This document shows, one piece after another, positions 8,003 through 14,998 of a stretch of DNA of 47,908 bases. The notes under the pieces were generated by a model. That model was not told where the DNA came from, made no database searches, and saw only the letters and a list, made by a program, of their open reading frames with translations. The stretch is from Collinsella aerofaciens (GTDB lineage: Bacteria > Actinomycetota > Coriobacteriia > Coriobacteriales > Coriobacteriaceae), in assembly GCF_902364355.1 (NCBI RefSeq), contig NZ_CABJDK010000009.1, positions 55,073 through 102,980 of the forward strand. The letters run 5' to 3'. Position 1 is the stretch's first letter. Each line of letters starts with the position of its first letter. The translations under genes and the position numbers were made by a program.

Positions 8003-8872
8003 ATGGGTATGCACACGACAAAGGTTGTGGTGGGCGAGGGCAAGTTTGCGCTCGAGGCCCAGTTGACGGTGACGCCGCGAGGCATGGCGGTGTACGCCTG
8101 CTCGCCGGAATTTGCGCACCTGGGCGCCACGGCACAGGCCATTCCGCGTCCCGAGCCCGGCCGTACGGCGACGGTGAGCATCCTGGCCGTTCCGTGCCAT
8201 CGAGACGAGATCCCGGCGCACGATATCGCAGCGGCGCTGGCCACGCGCTTTAGTGTGCCGGTAGTTGCAAGCACGGGTTTTCATGTTGAACAGGCAAGCG
8301 GGGACGACCTGAAGCGCATGCTCGATACCACCAAGGAACTCATCGCCGCGCTCGAGGAGGCCGCAGCCCGCATTCTGCGCGCCGGCTGGGATGAGGGCGG
8401 CGCAGGCGCCGAGGTCGTGGCGGTCGATGCCGCGACCGGCGAGGCGCTTGGCCCCGTCGACCGCATCGAGGCCCATACCGGCGAGGGAATCCTGCATCAG
8501 GCATTTCTGACGCTTCTGGTCGAGGGCCAGGGCGAAGACGCGCGCCTGCTGCTCTGTCGTCGCAGCCCGCTCAAACGCCTGTGGGGCGGGGTGCTGGCCG
8601 ATGGCTGTGCCGGCCATCCGCTCCCCGGGGAAGACGTCGCGGCCGCCACGGCACGTCGCATCAACGAAGAGCTTGGCATCACGCGCGAGCCCGATCAGCT
8701 CAAGCACCTCGGACACGTGGTGTACCGCGAGGACCACGGCGACGGCCGCTGCGAGTGCGAATGGTGCGAGGTGTTCGTAGCCCATGTTGAGCCGGGCGAG
8801 CTGCATATCAACCAAGAGGAGATCTCGGAGGTGCGCCGCGTGGTGCCCTCCGAGCTCAAAGGCTATCTGTAG
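8003..8872 (+). CDS. Fusion of an LpdD-like prFMN chaperone domain and an IPP-isomerase-like Nudix domain
   Basis: A 289-residue two-domain protein. Residues 8-118 resemble LpdD-type proteins, the small subunits beside gallate decarboxylase that are linked to prenylated FMN; key features are AHLG, PCHRDEIPAHDIA and TGFHVEQ. Residues 130-289 resemble type 1 isopentenyl-diphosphate isomerase. The metal ligands align (His158, His165, His205, Glu251, Glu253, Glu223), as does the active-site Tyr241. The catalytic Cys (E. coli Cys67) is Ala203, with a Cys at 202. An extra Glu222 gives a Nudix-like EE pair. The ATG at 8003 has AGGAGA upstream. It lies just before the transporter, ubiD and ubiX. Inference: it supplies or handles the prenyl donor and prFMN. 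The protein stops early relative to the family (see 8873-8950). Confidence 0.75.
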   Translation: MGMHTTKVVVGEGKFALEAQLTVTPRGMAVYACSPEFAHLGATAQAIPRPEPGRTATVSILAVPCHRDEIPAHDIAAALATRFSVPVVASTGFHVEQASGDDLKRMLDTTKELIAALEEAAARILRAGWDEGGAGAEVVAVDAATGEALGPVDRIEAHTGEGILHQAFLTLLVEGQGEDARLLLCRRSPLKRLWGGVLADGCAGHPLPGEDVAAATARRINEELGITREPDQLKHLGHVVYREDHGDGRCECEWCEVFVAHVEPGELHINQEEISEVRRVVPSELKGYL

Positions 8873-8950
8873 GGTCACCCCGAGCAGCTGGCCCCCTGGC
8901 TCCGCGAGGCTCTGGAGGTCCCCTCCATCCGCACAGCCCTTGCTATGTGA
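8873..8950 (+). other. In-frame continuation of the Nudix domain behind a TAG stop
   Basis: Reading on in frame after the TAG at 8870-8872 gives 25 sense codons before TGA at 8948-8950. They encode PEQLAPWLREALE-like sequence, which matches the C-terminal helix of IPP isomerases, including the active-site Trp (E. coli Trp161) at codon 8897-8899. The TAG therefore seems to cut a once longer gene (about 315 residues); a CAG-to-TAG change would explain it. Confidence 0.7.
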
Positions 8951-8974
8951 AAAAAGACAGTCCCGTTGCCACAT

Positions 8975-9038
8975 CCAAACCGTCGCAACATTCGACGAAA
9001 ATCTCGAAAACGAGGAAAAGCGTCGAATGTTGTGATGG
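8975..9038. repeat. Nested-hairpin repeat, copy A
   Basis: Arms CAACATTCGACG (8986-8997) and CGTCGAATGTTG (9021-9032) enclose a small hairpin CTCG-AAAA-CGAG (9003-9014). A near-identical copy lies at about 13898-13960. Gap 8873-9193 holds the gene continuation, this repeat, a regulatory site and a terminator-like hairpin. Confidence 0.85.
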
Positions 9039-9078
9039 TTTTTGTCCAGGGGATCGCTTCTCATCCAAAAAAATCCGC

Positions 9079-9101
9079 TTGACTGTATTGCCACAACACA
9101 G
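9079..9101 (+). promoter_or_regulatory. Second copy of the palindromic site, upstream of the transporter operon
   Basis: CTGTATTGCCACAACACAG (9083-9101) is an imperfect palindrome whose reverse complement agrees with the 7941-7961 site at 16 of 21 positions. TTGACT (9079-9084) just overlaps it and could be a -35 box, but no good -10 is seen at normal spacing. It is probably the operator of the 9194-12892 operon. Confidence 0.5.
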
Positions 9102-9110
9102 CGCAACGTA

Positions 9111-9140
9111 AGGGGTGTCCGATAACGGGCGCCCCTTTTT
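9111..9140 (+). terminator. Terminator-like hairpin in the transporter leader
   Basis: An 11-bp stem (9111-9121 with 9126-9136, two G-U pairs, ATAA loop) runs into TTTTT (9136-9140). It lies 54 nt before the transporter ATG and downstream of the 9083 site, so it may act as an attenuator rather than a plain terminator. Confidence 0.65.
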
Positions 9141-9193
9141 AAGTGGCAACGTGGCCGCGAATCCGGAGCGCCCCCAACAAGAAAGGTGGGGAG

Positions 9194-10651
9194 ATGGAAG
9201 CGGAAAAGAAGGCGTTTAAGATCACCAAGCGCGAAATTGGCTTTGTGCTGGGTATCGTTGTCTTTTTGCTGGTGAAGTTTCTTCCTTTGGTGGAGCTGAG
9301 CTCGACGGTCGAGCTTACGGCCGGCGGTCAGACCTGTCTGGCGTTGACGCTTGCCACGGTGGTGTTCTGGGCGTGTGGCGTGGCACAGCCGGGCTTTGTG
9401 GGCCTACTCTATTGCGCGCTGCTCGTTCTGTTCAAGGTGTGCGTGGACGACACGGGTGCCGCGAGCATCTCGGCGACGGTCGCCTCCACGTTTAGCTCGT
9501 GGACCAAAGCCACCATGTGGCTCGTCATCGGCGCCTACCTCATCGCCAGCGCGGTCAAGGAGTCGGGCCTGGGCGAGCGCATCGCCTATGCGTTTATGCT
9601 CAAGTTCGTGCGCGATGCCAAGTCGCTCATCATCTCAATCTTCGCGCTCACCTTTGTGCTGTCGCTGCTGATCCCGCATCCGTTCCCCCGCGCCTTCCTC
9701 ATCCTCGCCGTCGTCTCGGTCATTGCCGAGTCCGCCGGCTACGGTGACGACGACCGCGGCAAGCTCGGCTTCCTCGTGTTTGCCGCTGCTGCCCCGGGCT
9801 CCATGTTCTTCCTGACGGGCGACTCCACGCTCAACCCGCTCGTCGCGCAGTACAGCGCCGAGGCCGGCGGCATGAGCCCGTCCTTTGTCGACTGGTTCCT
9901 GTACATGAGCGTGCCTATGCTGGTCGCGCTGCTGTGCACCCTGTTCCTGGGTCTCTTCCTCTTTAAGCCCAGCAAGGAGCTCGTCTACGATCGCGAGCAG
10001 ATCGTGGCCAAGCAGGCCGCGCTCGGCAAGCTCTCCGTCAAGGAGATCCGCACCATCGTGTGGCTTGTCATCGCCATCGCGCTGTGGCTTACCGTCTCGG
10101 GCGATTACATCGGCTGGGTGACACTTGCCATCGGTGTCGCGCTCGCCATGCCCATCATCGGCGAGGTTCTCACTCCTGCCAGCTGGAACGCTGTCGACAT
10201 CAAGTCCCTCATGTTCCTGACGGCCGCCATGGCCGTGGGTTCCGTGGGCGGTGCCACCGGCATGAACGCCTGGATCGCCGATGTCGTGCTTCCCAGCTCC
10301 GTGCCCGAGAACATCTTCCTGTTCGCCCTGCTTGTCGCCGCGCTTTCCATGATCATCCACATGTTCATGGGCTCGGTCATGGCCGTGCTCGGCGTGTGCG
10401 TGCCGGCGTTCATCAGCTTTGCGGCCGGCTCCAGCGTGAGCCCGCTCGCCGTGGCGCTCATCGTCTTTACGTCCATCAACATCCACTACATCCTGCCGTT
10501 CCATAACCTGCCGATCCTTATCGGCGAGGGCAAGGACGCTGGCGGCTACACCTCCAAAGAGGCTATGCGCATGGGCATTCCCCTCACTGCGGTCGTCTTT
10601 ATCGTCGTGCTGGTCGAGGCCGCCTGGTTCCACCTCTTTGGCCTGATGTAA
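9194..10651 (+). CDS. DASS/SLC13-family anion transporter
   Basis: A 485-residue membrane protein with about 12-14 hydrophobic segments, beginning KREIGFVLGIVVFLL. Internal features such as LIPHPFPRAFLI and FLTGDSTLNP in the first half and INIHYILPFHNLPILIGEG near the end fit the divalent anion:Na+ symporter (DASS) superfamily, which carries di- and tricarboxylates or sulfate. The ATG at 9194 has an AGGTGGGG site. It lies 141 bp upstream of the UbiD-family gene in the same orientation, so its likely substrate is the acid that UbiD decarboxylates; that is inference. The classic SNT motifs are not obvious, so ion coupling is uncertain. Confidence 0.8.
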   Translation: MEAEKKAFKITKREIGFVLGIVVFLLVKFLPLVELSSTVELTAGGQTCLALTLATVVFWACGVAQPGFVGLLYCALLVLFKVCVDDTGAASISATVASTFSSWTKATMWLVIGAYLIASAVKESGLGERIAYAFMLKFVRDAKSLIISIFALTFVLSLLIPHPFPRAFLILAVVSVIAESAGYGDDDRGKLGFLVFAAAAPGSMFFLTGDSTLNPLVAQYSAEAGGMSPSFVDWFLYMSVPMLVALLCTLFLGLFLFKPSKELVYDREQIVAKQAALGKLSVKEIRTIVWLVIAIALWLTVSGDYIGWVTLAIGVALAMPIIGEVLTPASWNAVDIKSLMFLTAAMAVGSVGGATGMNAWIADVVLPSSVPENIFLFALLVAALSMIIHMFMGSVMAVLGVCVPAFISFAAGSSVSPLAVALIVFTSINIHYILPFHNLPILIGEGKDAGGYTSKEAMRMGIPLTAVVFIVVLVEAAWFHLFGLM

Positions 10652-10792
10652 GCAGTCGAGTGCTTGGCTGTAATTAGCCGAGTGCTTGAACTGCGAGTGC
10701 CCGAGCGCCCCATCTATGAGCGCTGCGGCCCCATTACGTTACCAAGCCGGCGGCACTCCCGCCGCCGGACACTCTCCCGAAAGGAGCACGCT

Positions 10793-12280
10793 ATGTCCAC
10801 TACCGATGCTTCCCAGATCCACGATCTGCGCTCCGCGCTCGACTTTTTGCGCGAGATGCCGGGCCAGCTGCTCGAGACCGACACCCAGGTCGACGCGGAC
10901 GCCGAGGTCTCGGGCGTCTATCGTCGCGTCGGTGCCGGCGGCACCGTTATGCGTCCGACCAAAGAGGGCCCGGCGATGGTCTTCAACAACGTCAAGGGCT
11001 TTGACGATGCCAAGGTCTGCATCGGCATGCTTGCCAGCCGCAAGCGCGTTGCCGCCCTGCTCGACCTCGACGAGGAGCACCTGGGCCTCGAGATCGGCAA
11101 GCGCTTCGAGAACCTGATCGCGCCCGAGCAGATCGCCGAGGGTGCGCACGTCGACTGCCAAGAGGTCGTGTACAAGGCGACCGACGAGGGCTTTGACCTG
11201 CGCAAGATCGTTCCCGCTCCCACCAACACGCCCGTCGACGGCGGCCCCTACATCACCATGGGCCTCGCTTATGGCACGAGCCCCGACGGCTCCCAGTCCG
11301 ACGTGACCATCCACCGCTTCTCCTGCGTCGACAAGGACAAGCTCGCCATGTGGATCACTCCGGGCAGCCGTCACCTTGGCGCGTTCTTTGACGAGTACTG
11401 CCAGCGCGGCGAAGACATGCCCATCTCCATCTCCATCGGTCTGGACCCCGCCGTGTACATGTGCTGTGGCTTCGAGGCGCCCACCACGCCGCTCGGCTTT
11501 AACGAGCTGCAGATCGCCGGCGCCCTGCGCGGCCACGCCGTCGAGCTTGCCGACTGCGTCACCGTTCCGCAGAAGTGCATCGCCAATGCCGAGTATGTGC
11601 TCGAGGGCTACCTCATGCACGACGAGACCATCAACGAGGACGTCAACGGCCACGGCTACGCCATGCCCGAGTTCCCCGGCTACACCGGTGGCGCCAAGGT
11701 CTGCCCGGTGATCAAGATCACCGCCGTCACCACGCGCGTCAATCCCATCATGGAGAGCTGCATCGGTCCCTCGCACGAGCACGTGTCCATGGCCGGCATC
11801 CCCACCGAGGCATCCATCTACAAGATGGTCGAGACCGCCATCCCGGGCCGCCTGCTCAACGTCCACGCTGCCCCCTGCGGCGGCGGCAAGTTCGTTGCCA
11901 TCATGCAGTTCAAGAAGTCGAGCAAAAATGACGAGGGCCGTCAGCGCAACGCCGCCATGCTCGCCTTCTCGGCATTCTCCGAGCTCAAGCACGTCATCCT
12001 TGTTGACGAGGATGTCGATATCTTCGATATGAGCGACGTGATGTGGGCCATGACCACGCGCTTCCAGGCCGACGTGGACCTCATCACCATCCCCGGTTGC
12101 CACTGCCACGTGCTCGATCCGTCCAACGACCCCGCGTTCGACCCCACGATCCGCGAGCACGGCATCGCCTGCAAGGCCATCTTCGACTGCACGGTTCCGT
12201 TCGACCTCAAGAAGAACTTCATCCGCTCGCAGTTCATGGAGATCGACAAGGACAAGTGGGCCAAGGAGATTGCTTTCTAG
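10793..12280 (+). CDS. UbiD-family prFMN-dependent decarboxylase (LpdC-like)
   Basis: A 495-residue decarboxylase, close in length to gallate decarboxylase LpdC (about 490). UbiD enzymes use prenylated FMN to remove CO2 from aromatic or alpha,beta-unsaturated acids. Expected active-site parts are visible: Arg175 in VTIHRFS, Glu271 in VLEGYL and Glu293 in MPEFPGYTGG. The start at 10793 has AAAGGAG upstream; a perfect 8-bp hairpin (10747-10768) sits in the 141-bp gap before it. UbiX follows 33 nt later. Together with the LpdD-like domain upstream, all three Lpd functions are present in one locus. The substrate could be gallate, protocatechuate or another phenolic acid and cannot be fixed from sequence. 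Confidence 0.88.
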   Translation: MSTTDASQIHDLRSALDFLREMPGQLLETDTQVDADAEVSGVYRRVGAGGTVMRPTKEGPAMVFNNVKGFDDAKVCIGMLASRKRVAALLDLDEEHLGLEIGKRFENLIAPEQIAEGAHVDCQEVVYKATDEGFDLRKIVPAPTNTPVDGGPYITMGLAYGTSPDGSQSDVTIHRFSCVDKDKLAMWITPGSRHLGAFFDEYCQRGEDMPISISIGLDPAVYMCCGFEAPTTPLGFNELQIAGALRGHAVELADCVTVPQKCIANAEYVLEGYLMHDETINEDVNGHGYAMPEFPGYTGGAKVCPVIKITAVTTRVNPIMESCIGPSHEHVSMAGIPTEASIYKMVETAIPGRLLNVHAAPCGGGKFVAIMQFKKSSKNDEGRQRNAAMLAFSAFSELKHVILVDEDVDIFDMSDVMWAMTTRFQADVDLITIPGCHCHVLDPSNDPAFDPTIREHGIACKAIFDCTVPFDLKKNFIRSQFMEIDKDKWAKEIAF

Positions 12281-12313
12281 TAAGTAGCCCTACCAAGTAG
12301 TCAAGGAGTTGTC

Positions 12314-12892
12314 ATGCCTGAGTCTTCTGTCCGTCCCCGTCGCATCGTCGTTGGCGTTTCGGGCGCCAGCGGTGCCGCGCTGGGCCTTGAGTGCCTCAAA
12401 TGCCTGCGCCAGGCCGGTGCCGAGTCGGCGCTTGTCGTCACGCGCGGGGGAGAGATTACCATCGAGCAGGAGCTCGGCATGACGCTCGACGAGTTTGCGT
12501 GCCATGCCGATGTGGTCTACGACAACAAGAACATCGGCGCCGCCATCGCAAGCGGCACCTATCCGGTCGACGGCATGATCGTGGCGCCCTGCTCCATGAA
12601 GACGCTCGCCGGCATCGCGAGCGGCTACAGCGAAAACCTGTTGCTGCGCGCGGCCGATGTTCAGATGAAAGAGCAGCGCCGCCTGGTGCTCATGGTGCGT
12701 GAGACGCCCTTCAGCGCCATTCATGTCGACAACATGGCGCGCCTTGCGCGCGTACCGGGCGTCATGCTCATGCCGCCCATGCTCACGTTTTACAACGGCC
12801 CCGCCACGCTCGATGACGCGGTGCACCACATCGCCGCCAAGGCGCTCGAGGCCGTCGGCGTGTCATGCGCAAACTATAAGCGCTGGTCATAG
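12314..12892 (+). CDS. ubiX: UbiX-family flavin prenyltransferase
   Basis: A 192-residue enzyme that joins a dimethylallyl group to FMN to make prenylated FMN, the UbiD cofactor. The N-terminal VVGVSGASGAALGLE phosphate-binding loop, VDGMIVAPCSMKTLAGIASG and the RRLVLMVRETPFSAIHVDNM segment are the standard UbiX/Pad1 motifs in order. The length is usual. An AAGGAG site lies upstream, 33 nt after the decarboxylase stop, so the pair is one operon. Bacterial UbiX uses dimethylallyl monophosphate, which makes the isomerase-like Nudix gene upstream of special interest. Confidence in the family is high; the symbol is by family. Confidence 0.93.
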   Translation: MPESSVRPRRIVVGVSGASGAALGLECLKCLRQAGAESALVVTRGGEITIEQELGMTLDEFACHADVVYDNKNIGAAIASGTYPVDGMIVAPCSMKTLAGIASGYSENLLLRAADVQMKEQRRLVLMVRETPFSAIHVDNMARLARVPGVMLMPPMLTFYNGPATLDDAVHHIAAKALEAVGVSCANYKRWS

Positions 12893-12925
12893 GCGTCTTT
12901 AGGGTAGGATACGAGTAGTGTTTGA

Positions 12926-12955
12926 GCCCGCTGCCCCTGTGGGCGGCGGGCTTTG
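12926..12955 (+). terminator. Probable terminator after ubiX
   Basis: An 11-bp GC-rich stem (12926-12936 with 12941-12951, one mismatch) is followed by TTTGT. It lies between ubiX and the MerR gene and would reduce read-through, though its T tract is weak. Confidence 0.55.
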
Positions 12956-12984
12956 TGCGCTAAAAGGATGTGTCAGGAGGACTT

Positions 12985-13848
12985 ATGCAGACGGGCATGT
13001 ATGCGATTAGCGAGATGGCGAGCTTGTTTAATGTTTCGCGCCAAACGCTCATCTACTACGACAAGATCGGCCTGTTTAAGCCCGCCGTGGTCAACGAAAA
13101 AGGCTACCGCTTCTATTCGCCCACGCAGATCCCGCTCATGCGTCTGATTTGCATGCTGCGCGACCTGGGGCTCGAACTCGACGAGATCGACCGCCTAACC
13201 TCGACGTTCGACATTGGCGAGATGACCGATCACCTGCGCTCGCGGGTGCAGGCGCTCGATGAACAGATCGCTGAGCTCAAAGCCGAGCGCGCGAGCGTAC
13301 AGGAGCGTCTAAGCTTTTACGACGAGGCGGTTTACTGGCGCGAGCGCGAGGGCAAGCCGGAGCTCAAGCAATTCGAGCGCCGCTACGTGGTCTTTGAGGA
13401 GTTTCCGGGCGATATAGAGCGCGGCCGCTCGATGCTTCACCCCACGCTCATGCGGGCAATCCTGCGCATGCGTGCGCTGACGGGCACGCGTCCCATGCGC
13501 GGCTGGGGCGCCATGCTGCGTCGCGAGGCGCTGCATTCCGACGACCCCGTCGCCGGCGCCGGCTCCTTTGCCGTGCTACCGCGCGGTGTCGAGGAGCTGC
13601 TGCCGAGCGATCCCGCCGAGCTGGCAGAGATCGGCATCGAAGTGCTGCCCGAGGGCACATATCTGTGCATGAGCCGCTGGGGCATGCCGTACGAGCCCGA
13701 GGGCATCCGCGCCGTCGTGGCCTGCATGGACAAGCACGCGCTCCAGCCCGTTGGCAACGCCTTCGACTTTTGCTACCTCGATACTACGAGCTACGACGAG
13801 TCCCACCAAGAGGACTTTTGCTGCATCCAAATCCCCGTCGCCCTCTAG
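12985..13848 (+). CDS. MerR-family regulator with effector-binding C-terminal domain
   Basis: A 287-residue regulator. Residues 1-70 form the MerR winged helix (MYAISEMASLFNVSRQTLIYYDKIGLFKPA, then GYRFYSPTQ). A coiled-coil dimer helix follows (about 85-115), then a domain of about 150 residues that fits the GyrI-like ligand-binding fold of BmrR-type activators. The start at 12985 has AGGAGG four nucleotides upstream, a slightly tight spacing. It follows the decarboxylase operon by 92 bp and may be its ligand-responsive regulator; MerR proteins bind palindromes in stretched promoters, but no 19-bp-spaced promoter was found at the two shared sites. Alternatively it controls something outside the window. 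Confidence 0.85.
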   Translation: MQTGMYAISEMASLFNVSRQTLIYYDKIGLFKPAVVNEKGYRFYSPTQIPLMRLICMLRDLGLELDEIDRLTSTFDIGEMTDHLRSRVQALDEQIAELKAERASVQERLSFYDEAVYWREREGKPELKQFERRYVVFEEFPGDIERGRSMLHPTLMRAILRMRALTGTRPMRGWGAMLRREALHSDDPVAGAGSFAVLPRGVEELLPSDPAELAEIGIEVLPEGTYLCMSRWGMPYEPEGIRAVVACMDKHALQPVGNAFDFCYLDTTSYDESHQEDFCCIQIPVAL

Positions 13849-13960
13849 ATGTGACAAGGGGACTGCTCCTTCGTCACATTCGTGGTGTGGCTGCTGCCCA
13901 AACCGTCACAACATTCGATGAAAATCTCGAAAACGAGGAAAAGCGTCGAATGTTGTGACG
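13849..13960. repeat. TGTGAC hairpin plus nested-hairpin repeat, copy B
   Basis: 13849-13879 forms a hairpin with ATGTGAC/GTCACAT ends, starting 1 nt after the MerR stop. 13905-13959 has 16-bp arms (one G-T pair) enclosing CTCG-AAAA-CGAG, nearly identical to 8975-9038. Confidence 0.85.
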
Positions 13961-14049
13961 CTTTTCCTGTCTGTGCCGGCGAGCTCCCGTGTCATCTGGG
14001 GGTATAAGGCTAGCAAGTGTTTATTTGCGAGGCCAAGGGGGCGCCCCGT

Positions 14050-14919
14050 ATGGATATCGATAACTTTGAATGGTGGTATAGCGAGGGCGAGGCTCCGGAC
14101 GAGGAGTGGGACGAGCCCGCGCCGCGTGACGTGTCGAGCGACGAGGACGAGACCGGCAGCGATGCTGCTGTCGAGCCTGACGCCGCCTCCGATGCCGCCG
14201 AGCCCCTGACCTTCGAGCAGGCCTGGGCCCAGGCCGAGGCCGACGAGGCAAAGGCCGATGCCACGGCCACGCTCGGTGAGCCGGCCGATATGTCCATCTC
14301 GCCGGCAAAGACCCCGCAACCTCGCCATAACATCGACCCCGACAGCACGGCATCCTTCAGCATTCTCGACGTGCCCTCGCAGGGTGCTCAGGCGCCCGCG
14401 CCCACGCGTCGCCCCAATCTGTCTCGCGAGGAAGATGCGGGACGTCGCTCGCCGCTCGGCCCCATTCTCATCGCCTTTATGGCCGGCGTCATCGCTTGCT
14501 CGGCGATCGGAAATGTCTGGAGTCACGTGGAGCAACAGCGCAAAGACGCCGCCAAGGTCGAGATGTCCGTCGAACAATCGCTCAGCCGCACGCGCTCGGT
14601 GCATGTGTCGGTCGAGGTTAAGGACGGCGCGACGTGGGATACCGCGCGCGGCGATAGCCAAATGCTCGTCCATATCGTGGGCCGCACACTCAAGGGACAA
14701 GCAATCGACGAGTATCAATACGTCAATTCCGAAGGTGACGGCATCGAGCTCAAGCCCGGCGACTACGAGCTCACGGTCGATGAGCCGCCCGTCGCCACCG
14801 ACGGCACGCGTTACCGTGCCTCAAAGCGCATGGTTCCGGTGAGTTTTAATTCACAGGCGCCCGATACGGTCGATAGCACGCCGCAGGGCGGGTTTGACCT
14901 TTACGCTATTGCTCAATAA
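14050..14919 (+). CDS. Membrane-anchored protein of unknown function with acidic N-terminus
   Basis: I do not recognise this 289-residue protein. Residues 1-130 are acidic, low in complexity and presumably disordered and cytoplasmic. One membrane helix is at about 136-157 (PILIAFMAGVIACSAIG), preceded by GRR, so the C-terminal 130 residues should face outside. That part looks like a small beta-rich domain (SVHVSVEVKDG; LKPGDYELTVDEPP; YRASKRMVPVSF). The ATG at 14050 was chosen because AAGGGGG precedes it by 8 nt; an upstream start would add 11 residues. Neighbours give no clear link. It might bind cell-wall or surface ligands, but nothing in the sequence proves this. Confidence 0.65.
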   Translation: MDIDNFEWWYSEGEAPDEEWDEPAPRDVSSDEDETGSDAAVEPDAASDAAEPLTFEQAWAQAEADEAKADATATLGEPADMSISPAKTPQPRHNIDPDSTASFSILDVPSQGAQAPAPTRRPNLSREEDAGRRSPLGPILIAFMAGVIACSAIGNVWSHVEQQRKDAAKVEMSVEQSLSRTRSVHVSVEVKDGATWDTARGDSQMLVHIVGRTLKGQAIDEYQYVNSEGDGIELKPGDYELTVDEPPVATDGTRYRASKRMVPVSFNSQAPDTVDSTPQGGFDLYAIAQ

Positions 14920-14998
14920 CTGCACCTGTCGCTCAACCCCGCCGCCAAGAGTGGGACAATAGCCCTCGACACTGTTGTTTACTTTTGGAGGAAGTAGC

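Noticed and set aside
10664..10792. Upstream in-frame extension of the UbiD-family gene
   Set aside because: The added residues do not fit the family, and the ATG at 10793 has a good AAAGGAG site. The extension also runs through a hairpin.
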